Assembly: GCA_037969035.1 (NCBI GenBank) | Contig: JBBKWU010000019.1 | Coordinates: 1 to 64,000, forward strand | Reading direction: 5' to 3' | Source: JBBKWU01 sp037969035 | GTDB lineage: Bacteria > Pseudomonadota > Alphaproteobacteria > Micavibrionales > Micavibrionaceae | Length of the DNA: 64,000 nt | In this document: positions 18,042-27,460 of the stretch, one piece after another | Layout of the letters: every line of letters begins with the position of its first letter | How positions within the stretch are numbered: position 1 is the first letter of the stretch | Program-made: the position numbers and the translations under genes | The notes under the pieces: model-generated | Seen by the model: only the letters and a program-made list of their open reading frames with translations | What the model was told of the DNA's origin: nothing | Databases searched by the model: none

Positions 18042-19676
18042 ATGTCTTTTGACTTTATCCATAAACTGAAACACCGCGCAGCAAAGCTTGCCTATAGCAA
18101 CGTGCTGTATGATTGGTCGCTGGGCGGTACGGTGCCGAACGCGTTTGTGTCGGTGCCGACGGATTCTTGGCCGGGTGATATGGAGCGCGGACGTTGGCTT
18201 TGCGAAGGTACATTCATGGTTGCGGGTGAGCCGCTGCAAATCCATGGCGAGTGCTGGGAGCCCACAGGCATTAATGATATTTGGCTGTCTTATATTCATA
18301 GCTTTGACTGGTTGCGTGATTTGCGCGCGGTCGGCGGTGATACAGGACGCCAAGCAGCGCGCGCCTACATTGATAATTGGATCGCGCATTATGCAGGCTG
18401 GCACGAAAAAACATGGCGGCCTGACATCGCGGGTAAGCGCGTGGCGAGTTGGATTTCGCTGTATGAGTTTTACGGCGCGAGTGCCGATCTTGATTTCCAA
18501 GAGCGTTTCTTTGATAGCGTATCCAGACAAGCGCGGCATCTTTCGCGTGCGCTTCCAGAGACGCTTTTTGGCTTGCCGCTGCTTCATGGGATAAAGGGAT
18601 TGGCGTTCGCAGGGCTTGCCTTGCCGCGTGCCGAGCATTATCTGGAGCAAGCACTCGACTTACTGCAAGTCGAAACAGAGAAACAAATTTTGAGCGATGG
18701 CGGTCACGTCAGCCGCAGCCCTTCGCAGCTAGTCGAAGCGTTGCGTATTTATATAGACATAAGAAATGGCTTGCTCCACGCCGGCTATCCCGTGCCCGAA
18801 CAAATTGAGCATAACATTGACCGCATGACGCAGGCTGTGCGCTTCTTCCGCTATTCTGATAAGAAGCTCGCGGTGTTTCACGGCGGTCAAGAAGGCGATA
18901 TGAACTGGCTGGATTCTGTCCTAGCAAAAGCCAATGGTCGTGGTCGCATTTTACGCGGTTTGCCGCATACAGGATTTGAGCGTTTATCCCAAGGGCGCAG
19001 TGTTCTCACCGTTGATGCAGGGCTGCCACCTGTTTATCCGTATGACAAAAAAGCCCACGCCGCGCCGATGGCGTTTGAATTTATCTACGGCAAAGAACGT
19101 ATTTTCGTTTCATGCGGTACACACCCGCTTGACGCGCAATGGCAAGATGTCTTGCGTGGCACAGCAGCGCATAACATGGCAGAAATCGACCACCGTAATA
19201 TCTGTGAAATTTTGCAAGACGGTCACATGGGGCGTCGCCCGAAAAACGTGATTAGCACGCGTGAAGAAACAGACGGCGTGTCACTGCTTGAAATGTGCCA
19301 TGACGGATATGGCGCGGTGAATGGCATCACCCACCGCCGCCGTTTATTCATGACCGACCAAGGCCATGATTTACGTGGTGAGGAAAGCTTTAATTGCAGC
19401 ATCGGTTTGGGTAAGCCTGCCGATATTGCCATTCGTTTCCACCTTCATCCGCGCGTGCAGGTTTCCCTTATTCGTGAGGGGCAAGAAGCATTGCTCCGTC
19501 TTGGCGGCGGCGCAGGTTGGCGTTTCATCCATGATGCGGGCGGTTTGACGTTGGAAAACAGTATTTATTTGGGCGAAGGCGCACAGCCGCGCAAAACCAA
19601 ACAGCTCGTGATCAATGCACGCATGGATAGCGATTACGCGATGCTGAAATGGGCCCTCCGCCGCGAAGGGCGTTAA
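18042..19676 (+). CDS. Heparinase II/III-like protein
   Basis: A 544-residue protein. The C-terminal part (about 290-540) has the heparinase II/III-like beta domain, with patterns such as FHGGQEGD, GRSVLTVDAG and GTAAHNMAEID. The N-terminal part is helical. Proteins of this family near rsmB, rpe or purH are common in Alphaproteobacteria, but their substrate is not known; an anionic polysaccharide or envelope glycan is a guess. No signal peptide is seen. It is tightly linked to rpe. Confidence 0.82.
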   Translation: MSFDFIHKLKHRAAKLAYSNVLYDWSLGGTVPNAFVSVPTDSWPGDMERGRWLCEGTFMVAGEPLQIHGECWEPTGINDIWLSYIHSFDWLRDLRAVGGDTGRQAARAYIDNWIAHYAGWHEKTWRPDIAGKRVASWISLYEFYGASADLDFQERFFDSVSRQARHLSRALPETLFGLPLLHGIKGLAFAGLALPRAEHYLEQALDLLQVETEKQILSDGGHVSRSPSQLVEALRIYIDIRNGLLHAGYPVPEQIEHNIDRMTQAVRFFRYSDKKLAVFHGGQEGDMNWLDSVLAKANGRGRILRGLPHTGFERLSQGRSVLTVDAGLPPVYPYDKKAHAAPMAFEFIYGKERIFVSCGTHPLDAQWQDVLRGTAAHNMAEIDHRNICEILQDGHMGRRPKNVISTREETDGVSLLEMCHDGYGAVNGITHRRRLFMTDQGHDLRGEESFNCSIGLGKPADIAIRFHLHPRVQVSLIREGQEALLRLGGGAGWRFIHDAGGLTLENSIYLGEGAQPRKTKQLVINARMDSDYAMLKWALRREGR

Positions 19677-19742
19677 GAGTAAGCCATGTATCTTAGCCGC
19701 ATATATGGTTGATAAAACTTGCGCTGATAAAGCTCTTTTTGC

Positions 19743-19748
19743 TATATT
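19743..19748 (+). promoter_or_regulatory. Extended -10 promoter at the leaderless spacing
   Basis: TGC followed by TATATT ends five bases before the ATG at 19754, so the expected start lies at the start codon. A weak TTGCGC at 19719-19724 could serve as -35 with an 18-base spacer. Confidence 0.4.
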
Positions 19749-19753
19749 TTGTT

Positions 19754-20329
19754 ATGTTAAAAGATATCTTTAATACATTGGCCTTATCACTAACCATGGT
19801 TGGCACTCCTGCCATCTCTGATGATTTTACTGGAGATGAAATCAGGAATATGTTCTTCGAACCTAAATATGAGTTTGAAGAACCTGTATGCATGGTTGAT
19901 GGTGTTAACGTGGAATATAGAGAAATTCCGTCTGATATTATGATGATTCATAGATATGGGAAACTTTTGGCTTTTGCGAATATTGATGCCGACGATATAC
20001 CGTTTATTATGATTGATAGAGCCATGCTGTCTTCTGTGAATCCTGTATTTCGTGAACATGTTCTTAGGCATGAATGTGCTCACCACACAGGCCAACATTT
20101 CTCCCCGTTTGGTGGCTCTGACGATGAGGCCAACGAAGATGAAGCTGACTGTTTGGCAATTATCAATGGAAAGTTAGAAGGGGTTCGGGAAGAGGATTTA
20201 GAGGTTATTGAAAGTTTTAATAGGGCCCTAGTACAGGCTTTCTATCCTCGTAAATACAAAGAGGGTGAAGCTGATGTTAGAAATGAAAAATTACGTTCTT
20301 GTTACTTCTATTCCAATCTAGATATGTAG
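19754..20329 (+). CDS. Small HExxH protein, putative exported metallopeptidase
   Basis: A 191-residue protein with no recognised family. HECAH at 106-110 is followed 18 residues later by NEDEADC with E128 and D132, the HExxH...ExxxD pattern of gluzincin zinc peptidases. The N-terminus (MLKDIFNTLALSLTMVGTPA) resembles a short signal peptide. No Shine-Dalgarno is present before the ATG. It shares the zinc-site pattern, but no other clear similarity, with the gene at 844-2253. Confidence 0.6.
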   Translation: MLKDIFNTLALSLTMVGTPAISDDFTGDEIRNMFFEPKYEFEEPVCMVDGVNVEYREIPSDIMMIHRYGKLLAFANIDADDIPFIMIDRAMLSSVNPVFREHVLRHECAHHTGQHFSPFGGSDDEANEDEADCLAIINGKLEGVREEDLEVIESFNRALVQAFYPRKYKEGEADVRNEKLRSCYFYSNLDM

Positions 20330-20350
20330 ATGCTACAGCGGCGTTTTTGT

Positions 20351-20992
20351 TCATGGTTTTGGGCTCCAAACGGGTAGCGGATAATTATCCCTCTTAAATG
20401 TTTCGGCCTGTGCGATGAATTGTTGAAACCCTGCTGTGTTTTTAACGTCATCCGTTGCCAGAACACTGAACGTACGCGCGCTGTTTGTAAGGCGTAAATT
20501 TGTCTGTCTTACAAATAACAGGCAATCAAATTGCGTGTTGTGCTCATCCTCCGAGGGGTGCTCCACCACATCCACAAATGGCAATCCAAACTCAGAAATA
20601 TCATTCCGCAGGTAAGAGGGTAAGCGATATTTTTTTAACTCATCTTCTAGCCCCGCATCATAATTGCGCAGCCATCCTTTATTGGGATCACTGTGTTTGC
20701 GCGTTGCTTGGCAATAGGCGCTTCTGTCATCTTCCATGATGTGATAATTTGCCAACCCTGAGAGCATGCCGCGTACAAATGTCGTTTTCCCTGTGTGTGA
20801 TATGGCATCAAGCCCAACCCGAATAGGGCGGTTTTGTTCACGGCTGATGTCTCGCATGCCACAAACCGCATGGGCAAAGGCACGCCCCAGATGAACCGTT
20901 TCATCGGCGTTACTGGCTTTGAATAACGGCATTGAATCTCTCATTTTAAGAAACAAATTCACGTATTTTTTTGCGTCAAAATTATCGGGCAT
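20351..20992 (-). CDS. TsaE-like P-loop ATPase, divergent
   Basis: A 213-residue protein. The Walker A region SHTGKTTFVRGMLSGL (about residues 65-80) closely matches the TsaE wording GKTTFVRG, and an upstream helix ADETVHLGRAFAHAV matches the TsaE N-terminus. A strand FVDVVEHPSE resembles TsaE's VEWPE. The canonical HxDxYR motif is missing and the protein is longer than TsaE (about 150). It may therefore be a paralogue rather than the tRNA t6A factor. The start at 20992 has a GGCGAGAG sequence upstream; an in-frame TTG/ATG further upstream is possible. Confidence 0.6.
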   Translation of the reverse strand: MPDNFDAKKYVNLFLKMRDSMPLFKASNADETVHLGRAFAHAVCGMRDISREQNRPIRVGLDAISHTGKTTFVRGMLSGLANYHIMEDDRSAYCQATRKHSDPNKGWLRNYDAGLEDELKKYRLPSYLRNDISEFGLPFVDVVEHPSEDEHNTQFDCLLFVRQTNLRLTNSARTFSVLATDDVKNTAGFQQFIAQAETFKRDNYPLPVWSPKP

Positions 20993-21148
20993 GTGCTGCT
21001 CTCGCCTGAATATTATTTTATGAGAAGCGATTATACTGATTTTTTTACCATAATGCAAAATTGACGTATTTTTATTATTGTTCTTTCTTTGTTCTCATTT
21101 GTGGTGTAAAAAGAAAGAAGAAACAATCAACGCAGATTCGAGTACATC

Positions 21149-22549
21149 ATGGCCAAATCAAGAACATCCTATCTCTGTCAATCCTGTGGCGCGGTTCATA
21201 CCAAATGGTCGGGCAAATGCGATGCATGTGGGGAGTGGAACTCCATCTCCGAGGAAATTATTGAGGCATCCATCCCCAAAGGCATGGTCGGCAGTAAAAA
21301 AGGCCGCTCGATCGAGTTTTTTGATCTCGGTGGGCAAAATCATGAAAAAGTACCGCGCCGCAAAACGGGTATCGCTGAATTTGATCGTGTGACGGGCGGC
21401 GGTCTTGTGCCGGGGTCTGCTATTCTTACGGGTGGTGATCCGGGTATCGGGAAATCAACGCTGCTGCTGCAAGTCGTGTGTACGCTTGCCAATAAAGGTG
21501 TGCGTTGTGCTTATGTTTCGGGCGAGGAATCCGTTGACCAAGTGCGTTTGCGCGCGGATCGTTTGGGGCTTGCCAAAGCACCTGTGTCGCTTGCGGCGTC
21601 TAACAGTGTGCGCGATATTGTGGCCTCGATGGAACAAAATGATAACCCGATGGATTTGATCGTGATCGATTCCATTCAAACCATGTATGTCGATAACGTT
21701 GAAAGTGCCCCTGGCACCGTTACCCAAGTGCGAACATCGGCGCAGGAAATTATTCGCGTTGCCAAAAAACGCGGCATTTGTGTTCTGTTTGTCGGGCATG
21801 TGACCAAAGACGGGCAAATCGCGGGGCCACGCGTCTTGGAACATATGGTTGATACGGTGCTGTACTTCGAAGGTGATCGTTCCCACCAATTCCGCATTTT
21901 GCGCGCGGTGAAAAACCGTTTTGGGCCAACTGATGAAATCGGTGTGTTTGAAATGGTGAACGAGGGTTTAGCCGAGGTTGCAAACCCCTCCGCACTCTTC
22001 CTTGCGCAGCGCCAACAAAACGTGGCGGGTAGCTCTGTTTTGGCGGGACTCGAAGGATCGCGCCCTGTGTTGGTGGAGGTGCAGGCACTTGTTGCGCCAT
22101 CGTCCCTTGCCACGCCGCGCCGTGCGGTTTTGGGCTGGGATGCGGGGCGGTTGGCGATGATCTTGGCGGTGCTCGAAACGCGCTGCGGCCTACAATTTTC
22201 AGGGTGTGAGATTTATCTCAACATCGCGGGCGGTATCCGTATTAACGAACCCGCCGCTGATATGGCGGTCGCGGCGGCGTTGATTAGTGCGGCATCGGGT
22301 GAACCGCTTCCGATGGATGCTGTGTTTTTTGGCGAGATTGGTTTGGCAGGAGAAGTGCGCCAAGTCGCGCAACCTGATTTGCGTTTAAAAGAATCGGCAA
22401 AGCTCGGTTTTGAAAAAGCCTTCATGCCACGCCGTAAAAAGAATAAAGACCGTAAAGCAGATCCGCTTTTGATCAATGAAATTGCCCATATTCAAGATAT
22501 TGTTGATATGTTCTCTGGAGAAAACAAAACATCGCGCCGTGCAGCTTGA
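21149..22549 (+). CDS. radA: DNA repair protein RadA
   Basis: A 466-residue RadA helicase-like recombinase that helps branch migration. Order of domains: an N-terminal zinc finger (CQSCG...CDACG, about 10-30), a RecA-like ATPase with Walker A GGDPGIGKSTLL, the KNRFG motif (AVKNRFG) and a C-terminal Lon-like domain with GCEIYLNIAGG. Length is normal. Confidence 0.95.
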   Translation: MAKSRTSYLCQSCGAVHTKWSGKCDACGEWNSISEEIIEASIPKGMVGSKKGRSIEFFDLGGQNHEKVPRRKTGIAEFDRVTGGGLVPGSAILTGGDPGIGKSTLLLQVVCTLANKGVRCAYVSGEESVDQVRLRADRLGLAKAPVSLAASNSVRDIVASMEQNDNPMDLIVIDSIQTMYVDNVESAPGTVTQVRTSAQEIIRVAKKRGICVLFVGHVTKDGQIAGPRVLEHMVDTVLYFEGDRSHQFRILRAVKNRFGPTDEIGVFEMVNEGLAEVANPSALFLAQRQQNVAGSSVLAGLEGSRPVLVEVQALVAPSSLATPRRAVLGWDAGRLAMILAVLETRCGLQFSGCEIYLNIAGGIRINEPAADMAVAAALISAASGEPLPMDAVFFGEIGLAGEVRQVAQPDLRLKESAKLGFEKAFMPRRKKNKDRKADPLLINEIAHIQDIVDMFSGENKTSRRAA

Positions 22550-22574
22550 AAAACCCGTCATATTTGCGTATCAA
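22546..22574 (+). promoter_or_regulatory. Promoter for cvpA-purF
   Basis: TTGAAA (22546-22551) and TATCAA (22569-22574) with a 17-base spacer. The -35 overlaps the radA stop codon. Confidence 0.45.
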
Positions 22575-22609
22575 TATGCTAGACAAAGTTTTTTGCACAA
22601 AGGATTCGC

Positions 22610-23428
22610 ATGGAAATCTCCGTGATTATATTTGACCTTCTGGTTCTCACCATTCTTTTGATTTCTATCGGGATTGCGACATTGCGTGGTTTTATCCGCG
22701 AAGTGCTTACAATTTTTGGTGTTGTTGGCGGTGTTGCCGCGGCTTATTTCTTAGGGCCGCTTCTCGCGCCGACCTTTAATGGTTGGCTGGTCGGTGATGC
22801 CGAAGGTGATGAAATACCGAAACTTCTGGGCATTATCCCGTATGACATGGTAGCAGATTTCTTAGCGTATGGCCTCATCTTTATCATTGTTGTGATTATC
22901 CTGTCCTTTGTTAGCCATTTTCTTTCAAGTGCTGCTAAAGCACTCGGCCTTGGCATTCTTGACCGTGTGCTTGGAGCGCTCTTTGGTTGTGTGCGCGCTG
23001 TCATTATTATCGGTATTATCTACATGCCGTTTTACATGTTGGCAGATAAAGAGTACCGCACAGAGCTATTTGGTAACGCCAAAAGCTATAGCTATGTCGA
23101 GCGTATCACCGCGCAACTTCACAGTTTTATGCCCGAAAGCGTGACCGAAGAAATCGAAGACGATAAGAAAAAAGGCAAAGACGGTATTGCCGAGAAGCTT
23201 CGCAGAGAAGTTGAAGAAAAATTCCAAGAGGTAACTGGCGGCGACAAAGATAATAAAGACTCTAAAACCACAGACTCTAAAACAGCAGAGCCAGAAACGA
23301 CAGAAGACGCGCCACCACCAAAACCGCCTGCAAACCCGTCAGGTTATGAAGATAACCAGCGCGAAAGGCTAGAGCAGCTTTTCGAAGAGGGCATTGACGG
23401 CATGAACGAAGGAAACGCAAATGAATAA
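22610..23428 (+). CDS. cvpA: CvpA family membrane protein
   Basis: A 272-residue protein with four membrane segments in the first 150 residues, starting with the family pattern FDLLVLTILLISIGIATLRG and containing LGILDRVLGALFG. The C-terminal 110 residues are charged and Pro/Glu/Lys-rich. CvpA is linked to colicin V export and envelope stress and is commonly encoded before purF, as here. It overlaps purF by eight bases. Confidence 0.92.
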   Translation: MEISVIIFDLLVLTILLISIGIATLRGFIREVLTIFGVVGGVAAAYFLGPLLAPTFNGWLVGDAEGDEIPKLLGIIPYDMVADFLAYGLIFIIVVIILSFVSHFLSSAAKALGLGILDRVLGALFGCVRAVIIIGIIYMPFYMLADKEYRTELFGNAKSYSYVERITAQLHSFMPESVTEEIEDDKKKGKDGIAEKLRREVEEKFQEVTGGDKDNKDSKTTDSKTAEPETTEDAPPPKPPANPSGYEDNQRERLEQLFEEGIDGMNEGNANE

Positions 23429-24914
23429 CACCGCAAACGACCATGGCAATCCTTTCGACGATATCGACTTTTCGGAAGATAAGCTTAAAGAAGAATGCGG
23501 AATATTTGGCGTTTACGGGCATGAAGATGCGGCAACACTCACGGTTTTAGGCCTTCACGCGCTTCAGCACCGTGGGCAAGAAGCCACAGGCATCGTGAGT
23601 TATAATGGCACAAATTTTAACGCGCACCGCGCTCCCGAAATGGTAGGCAAAGCCTTTGGTGATCCCGATATTATGGCGGAACTTCGCGGTCATATTGCGG
23701 TCGGCCATAATCGTTACTCCACAACGGGTGAGACATCACGCCGTAATATACAGCCTCTTTATGCTGATCTTGCCTTCGGCGGGTTTGCTGTGGCGCATAA
23801 CGGCAATTTGACCAATGCTGAAAAGCTGCGCCGTGATTTGGTGCTACAAGGCGCGCTGTTTCAATCGACCTCCGATACCGAAGTCATTTTGCACTTAATG
23901 GCGCGGGTGAACGGTAAAACGGTTGCGGATCGTTTCGTTGCCGCATTAGAAGCAGTCGAGGGCGCGTATTCTTTGATCGCGACAGAAGGCGATAGCATGA
24001 TGGGTATTCGTGATCCGCACGGTATTCGTCCGTTGGTTCTTGGGCGTTTAGATGATGCGCATGTTTTGGCATCGGAAAGCTGTGCGCTTGATATTATCGG
24101 TGCTGATTTCGTGCGTGATGTTGAACCGGGTGAGTTGATTGTGATTGATGCAGATGGCGTGCATAGCAAGCGCCCGTTTGCGACTAAACCTTCGCGCCTC
24201 TGCGTGTTTGAATATATTTACTTCGCACGTCCCGATAGCTTTATGGATGGAAAATCCGTGTATGAAGCGCGCAAAAAAATCGGCGCGGAACTCGCGCGCG
24301 AAGCACCATGCCCCGATGTTGATCTGGTTGTTCCGGTTCCTGATAGTGGCACACCTGCCGCGATTGGTTACGCCGAGGAAAGCGGAAAGCCGTTTGAGCT
24401 TGGCATCATCCGTAGTCACTATATCGGCAGAACCTTTATCCAACCGACCGATAAAATTCGTCATTTGGGCGTGAAAATGAAACATAACGCCAACCGTGCC
24501 TATATCCAAGGCAAAAAAATTGTGCTGATCGATGATTCAATTGTGCGTGGCACGACCTCGAAAAAGATTGTTGAAATGATGCGCCAAGCGGGGGCGACCG
24601 AAGTGCATATGCGTATTTCGTCACCACCGAACGCGCATAGCTGCTTTTACGGGATTGATACACCATCGACAGGCGAGCTATTGGCGCACCGTAAAAAAGT
24701 CGAAGAAATCCGCGAATATATTGGTGCGGATTCACTCGCATATCTTTCGATCGATGGGCTTTATAAGGCTGTCGGTGAAAAGGCACGCAACAATGATAAT
24801 CCGCAATATTGTGATGCTTGCTTTACAGGTGATTACACGGTGTCGTTGACGGATCATGATGAGAAAATAAGCACAGGCAGCGTGACAAATCTGCGTGAGC
24901 ATCAAAGCAAGTAA
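23421..24914 (+). CDS. purF: Amidophosphoribosyltransferase
   Basis: A 497-residue enzyme of the first committed step of purine synthesis (PRPP plus glutamine to phosphoribosylamine). The glutaminase nucleophile is C26 in EECGIFG, after a 25-residue propeptide that must be removed. RGQEATGI follows. The PRPP loop is IVLIDDSIVRGTTSKK in the C-terminal half. A GAAGGAA site inside the end of cvpA precedes the ATG. cvpA-purF is a conserved operon. Confidence 0.96.
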   Translation: MNNTANDHGNPFDDIDFSEDKLKEECGIFGVYGHEDAATLTVLGLHALQHRGQEATGIVSYNGTNFNAHRAPEMVGKAFGDPDIMAELRGHIAVGHNRYSTTGETSRRNIQPLYADLAFGGFAVAHNGNLTNAEKLRRDLVLQGALFQSTSDTEVILHLMARVNGKTVADRFVAALEAVEGAYSLIATEGDSMMGIRDPHGIRPLVLGRLDDAHVLASESCALDIIGADFVRDVEPGELIVIDADGVHSKRPFATKPSRLCVFEYIYFARPDSFMDGKSVYEARKKIGAELAREAPCPDVDLVVPVPDSGTPAAIGYAEESGKPFELGIIRSHYIGRTFIQPTDKIRHLGVKMKHNANRAYIQGKKIVLIDDSIVRGTTSKKIVEMMRQAGATEVHMRISSPPNAHSCFYGIDTPSTGELLAHRKKVEEIREYIGADSLAYLSIDGLYKAVGEKARNNDNPQYCDACFTGDYTVSLTDHDEKISTGSVTNLREHQSK

Positions 24915-24936
24915 TGCTCCTTCTTCTGGTTTAATC

Positions 24937-24965
24937 TTGATTTTATGGGTATTTTTTCCTATAAT
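24937..24965 (+). promoter_or_regulatory. Strong promoter for the short-chain dehydrogenase
   Basis: TTGATT (24937-24942), a 17-base spacer and a perfect TATAAT (24960-24965). The resulting leader is about 130 bases and contains a small hairpin, GGCTC and GAGCC at 24986-25001. Confidence 0.75.
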
Positions 24966-25100
24966 ATTGTTGTGAAACCAAGGACGGCTCAATAGAGAGC
25001 CAAGGAGTAAGAGAGGCACGAAAAACACACAGGAAAACTTGCGAGCAAACTGGAGAGTATCGTTTTTCGCAATAAAAACAATTGATTATGAGGAGCTAAA

Positions 25101-25811
25101 ATGACTGTCGATCTATCGGGTAAATATGCATTGATTACGGGCGCATCGCGCGGAATTGGCGCGGCTGTTGCAAAATCTTATGCTGCGGCTGGGGCGCATG
25201 TGATTTTGGTGGCGCGCACGGTGGGCGGTCTGGAAGCGGTTGACGATGAAATTCAGGCGACAGGGGGGCAGGCAACATTAATGCCACTTGATCTGCGTAA
25301 ATTTGAGGATGTCGATAAAATTGGGCCAACCATTGCCGAACGTTTTGGCGGGCTTGATATCTTTGTTGGGAATGCAGGGATGCTGGGTACGCTCGGTCCC
25401 TTACCGCATGCCAAAGAAAAAGAATGGCAGATGGTGATGGATATTAACGTGAATGCGAATTTCCGTCTTATCCGTACGCTTGATCCGCTATTGCGTGCGG
25501 CGCCTGCGGGACGCGCGATTTTTGTGACCTCTGGTATTGGTAACACGGTACAGATGGCCTATTGGGGCTCATACGCGGTGAGCAAAGCTGCGCTGCGGGC
25601 GATGGCGATGACATATGCGGAAGAAACCCGTAAAACGAAATTGCGCGTGAATATGATTAGCCCAGGGCCCGTTGATACGAAAATGCTCAATGATGCGTTT
25701 CCAGGTAAATTGCCAGATGGCACGAAAACCACAGACGATGTCATGCCTGCGTTTCTTGATCTGGCCTCGCCAACATGCACAAAGCACGGTGAAATGGTTG
25801 ATCTGGATTAG
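25101..25811 (+). CDS. Short-chain dehydrogenase/reductase
   Basis: A 236-residue Rossmann-fold oxidoreductase. The NAD(P) loop TGASRGIG is at 13-20, the NAG motif is in VGNAGML, and the catalytic Tyr158-x3-Lys162 lies in YAVSKAAL with a serine in FVTSG. The substrate is unknown. The C-terminus is shorter than in classical FabG and ends in GEMVDLD. AGGAGC precedes the ATG. Confidence 0.92.
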   Translation: MTVDLSGKYALITGASRGIGAAVAKSYAAAGAHVILVARTVGGLEAVDDEIQATGGQATLMPLDLRKFEDVDKIGPTIAERFGGLDIFVGNAGMLGTLGPLPHAKEKEWQMVMDINVNANFRLIRTLDPLLRAAPAGRAIFVTSGIGNTVQMAYWGSYAVSKAALRAMAMTYAEETRKTKLRVNMISPGPVDTKMLNDAFPGKLPDGTKTTDDVMPAFLDLASPTCTKHGEMVDLD

Positions 25812-25902
25812 TCGGCAAATAAGGATGTATGGGCAAGTTGCCCTTTAGTTGCTAAACTGTGATTCTTAATAATGAGAAAAATACAAAAACTGGGGAGTTT
25901 TT

Positions 25903-26025
25903 ATGCTAGGAAGATTATTTAACGACGTTGCCACTTATGCCTCACCATCCGTTATGGAAGCCGCTTTTGCAACAGCCATCCTGTGGCAAGCAAACCCTGT
26001 ATTTCGCGCGCTTGGTCTGGCGTAA
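25903..26025 (+). CDS. Possible 40-aa small protein
   Basis: A short ORF encoding MLGRLFNDVATYASPSVMEA then AFATAILWQANPVFRALGLA. A GGGGAG site lies six bases before the ATG. The peptide is amphipathic to hydrophobic and may sit at the membrane. It lies between the dehydrogenase and the convergent der gene. Conservation is unknown. Confidence 0.45.
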   Translation: MLGRLFNDVATYASPSVMEAAFATAILWQANPVFRALGLA

Positions 26026-26038
26026 CGATTAGATAATG

Positions 26039-27460
26039 CTACTTATCCGAGTAAGGGTTCTTACTCGTACGGATCAGCAAGCGAATAGGCACACCTGGGA
26101 TCTCAAAATCCTCGCGCAAGCCGTTAATGATATAGCGCTTATAAGAATCAGGCACTTCCTTTGGACGTGATAGCCAAAGCACAAAAGTCGGTGGTCTGGT
26201 CTTGATCTGTGCGATGTAACGCAAACGGTTTGAACGCCCACCGATCAACGGAGCAGGATTGCGGCTTTCCATCATCCGTAACCAGCGGTTCAATTTACCT
26301 GTGCTCACGCGCTTGTTCCACATTTTGAACGTATCCATAACCGTGTCCATCAACAGATTGATGTTTCTACCGTTGAGCGCGGAGGTATGAATGATCGGGA
26401 TGTCGCGAATTTGAGAGAGCGAGCGGGTTATACGGTCAGCGAGCTGTTGTTGCAGTTCGAGCTTTTCATCAACCATATCCCATTTGTTGACGGCGATAAC
26501 GAGAGCGCGGCCTTCGTTTAGAACATGTTCGGCAATGATGAGATCTTGCTTTTCCAGCATGATATTACCATCCAGAACCAAGATCACGACCTGTGCCAGA
26601 CGAATGGCACGCATGGAATCTTCGACGGATAGCTTCTCGATCTTGTCGACAACCTTTGATTTGCGGCGCATACCAGCGGTATCGACCAAGCGGAATTCAC
26701 GGTCTTTGTAGGTCCATTCCACAGAAACCGCATCGCGCGTGATGCCTGCTTCTGGCCCCGTCATAGAACGCGGGCCGCCAACCATGGCGTTTAGCAGCGT
26801 GGATTTACCAACATTTGGGCGACCAACAATCGCAACCTTTAGCGCGGTGACTTCAGGAACGGTTTCAACAAACTCAAACTCCTCATTGCCTTCGATTTCG
26901 TCAAGTGCTTCGCTTTCCTCAAGCGTGCCATCAACGTCAAATGCAATAGCGGCAGGCTTTTCAGGGGCTGGAAAGTGAGGCTCTAGCGCGTGATAAAGCT
27001 CTTCCAAGCCAATGCCGTGTTCGGCTGAAAGAATGACAGGTTCACCAAGGCCGAGGCTGAACGCCTCGCCTAAAGCATTTTGAACGGCAGGGCCGTGTTC
27101 GGATTTGTTCACACCGAGAATAACAGGGATGTCTTGCTTCCGCAGCCAGCGCGCAAAATGTTGATCCAGCGGCGTAATACCTGCGCGTCCATCAATCATG
27201 AACAGTGCAACATCGGCACGTTTTAAAGCTTCTTCGGTTTGCTCGCGCATGCGGCTTTCGATACTGCCGTCAAAGGCTTCTTCGAGTCCTGCTGTGTCAA
27301 TAATGTGGATGGGTTGATCGTATAAAAAACCCTCAGAGTCGCGCCAATCGCGTGTGATACCAGGGGTGTCATCAACAATAGCCAGCTTCTTCCCCGCAAT
27401 CCGGTTGAAAAGCGTAGATTTGCCGACATTTGGGCGGCCTATGATGGCTAGTTTTAACAT
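26039..27460 (-). CDS. der: Ribosome assembly GTPase Der (EngA)
   Basis: A 473-residue GTPase for 50S subunit assembly with two G domains in tandem, each starting with GRPNVGKST (about residues 8-16 and 207-215), an acidic linker between them (ESEALDEIEGNEEFEFVET) and a C-terminal KH-like domain. NKWD and DTAG motifs are present. I chose the ATG at 27460 because GGAAACG lies before it; an in-frame ATG five codons upstream has no ribosome site. The gene starts at the edge of a MITE-like repeat. Confidence 0.95.
   Translation of the reverse strand: MLKLAIIGRPNVGKSTLFNRIAGKKLAIVDDTPGITRDWRDSEGFLYDQPIHIIDTAGLEEAFDGSIESRMREQTEEALKRADVALFMIDGRAGITPLDQHFARWLRKQDIPVILGVNKSEHGPAVQNALGEAFSLGLGEPVILSAEHGIGLEELYHALEPHFPAPEKPAAIAFDVDGTLEESEALDEIEGNEEFEFVETVPEVTALKVAIVGRPNVGKSTLLNAMVGGPRSMTGPEAGITRDAVSVEWTYKDREFRLVDTAGMRRKSKVVDKIEKLSVEDSMRAIRLAQVVILVLDGNIMLEKQDLIIAEHVLNEGRALVIAVNKWDMVDEKLELQQQLADRITRSLSQIRDIPIIHTSALNGRNINLLMDTVMDTFKMWNKRVSTGKLNRWLRMMESRNPAPLIGGRSNRLRYIAQIKTRPPTFVLWLSRPKEVPDSYKRYIINGLREDFEIPGVPIRLLIRTSKNPYSDK

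Noticed and set aside
25812..25902. Terminator after the short-chain dehydrogenase
   Set aside because: GGGCA-AGT-TGCCC is a short stem followed by only three T; too weak to call.
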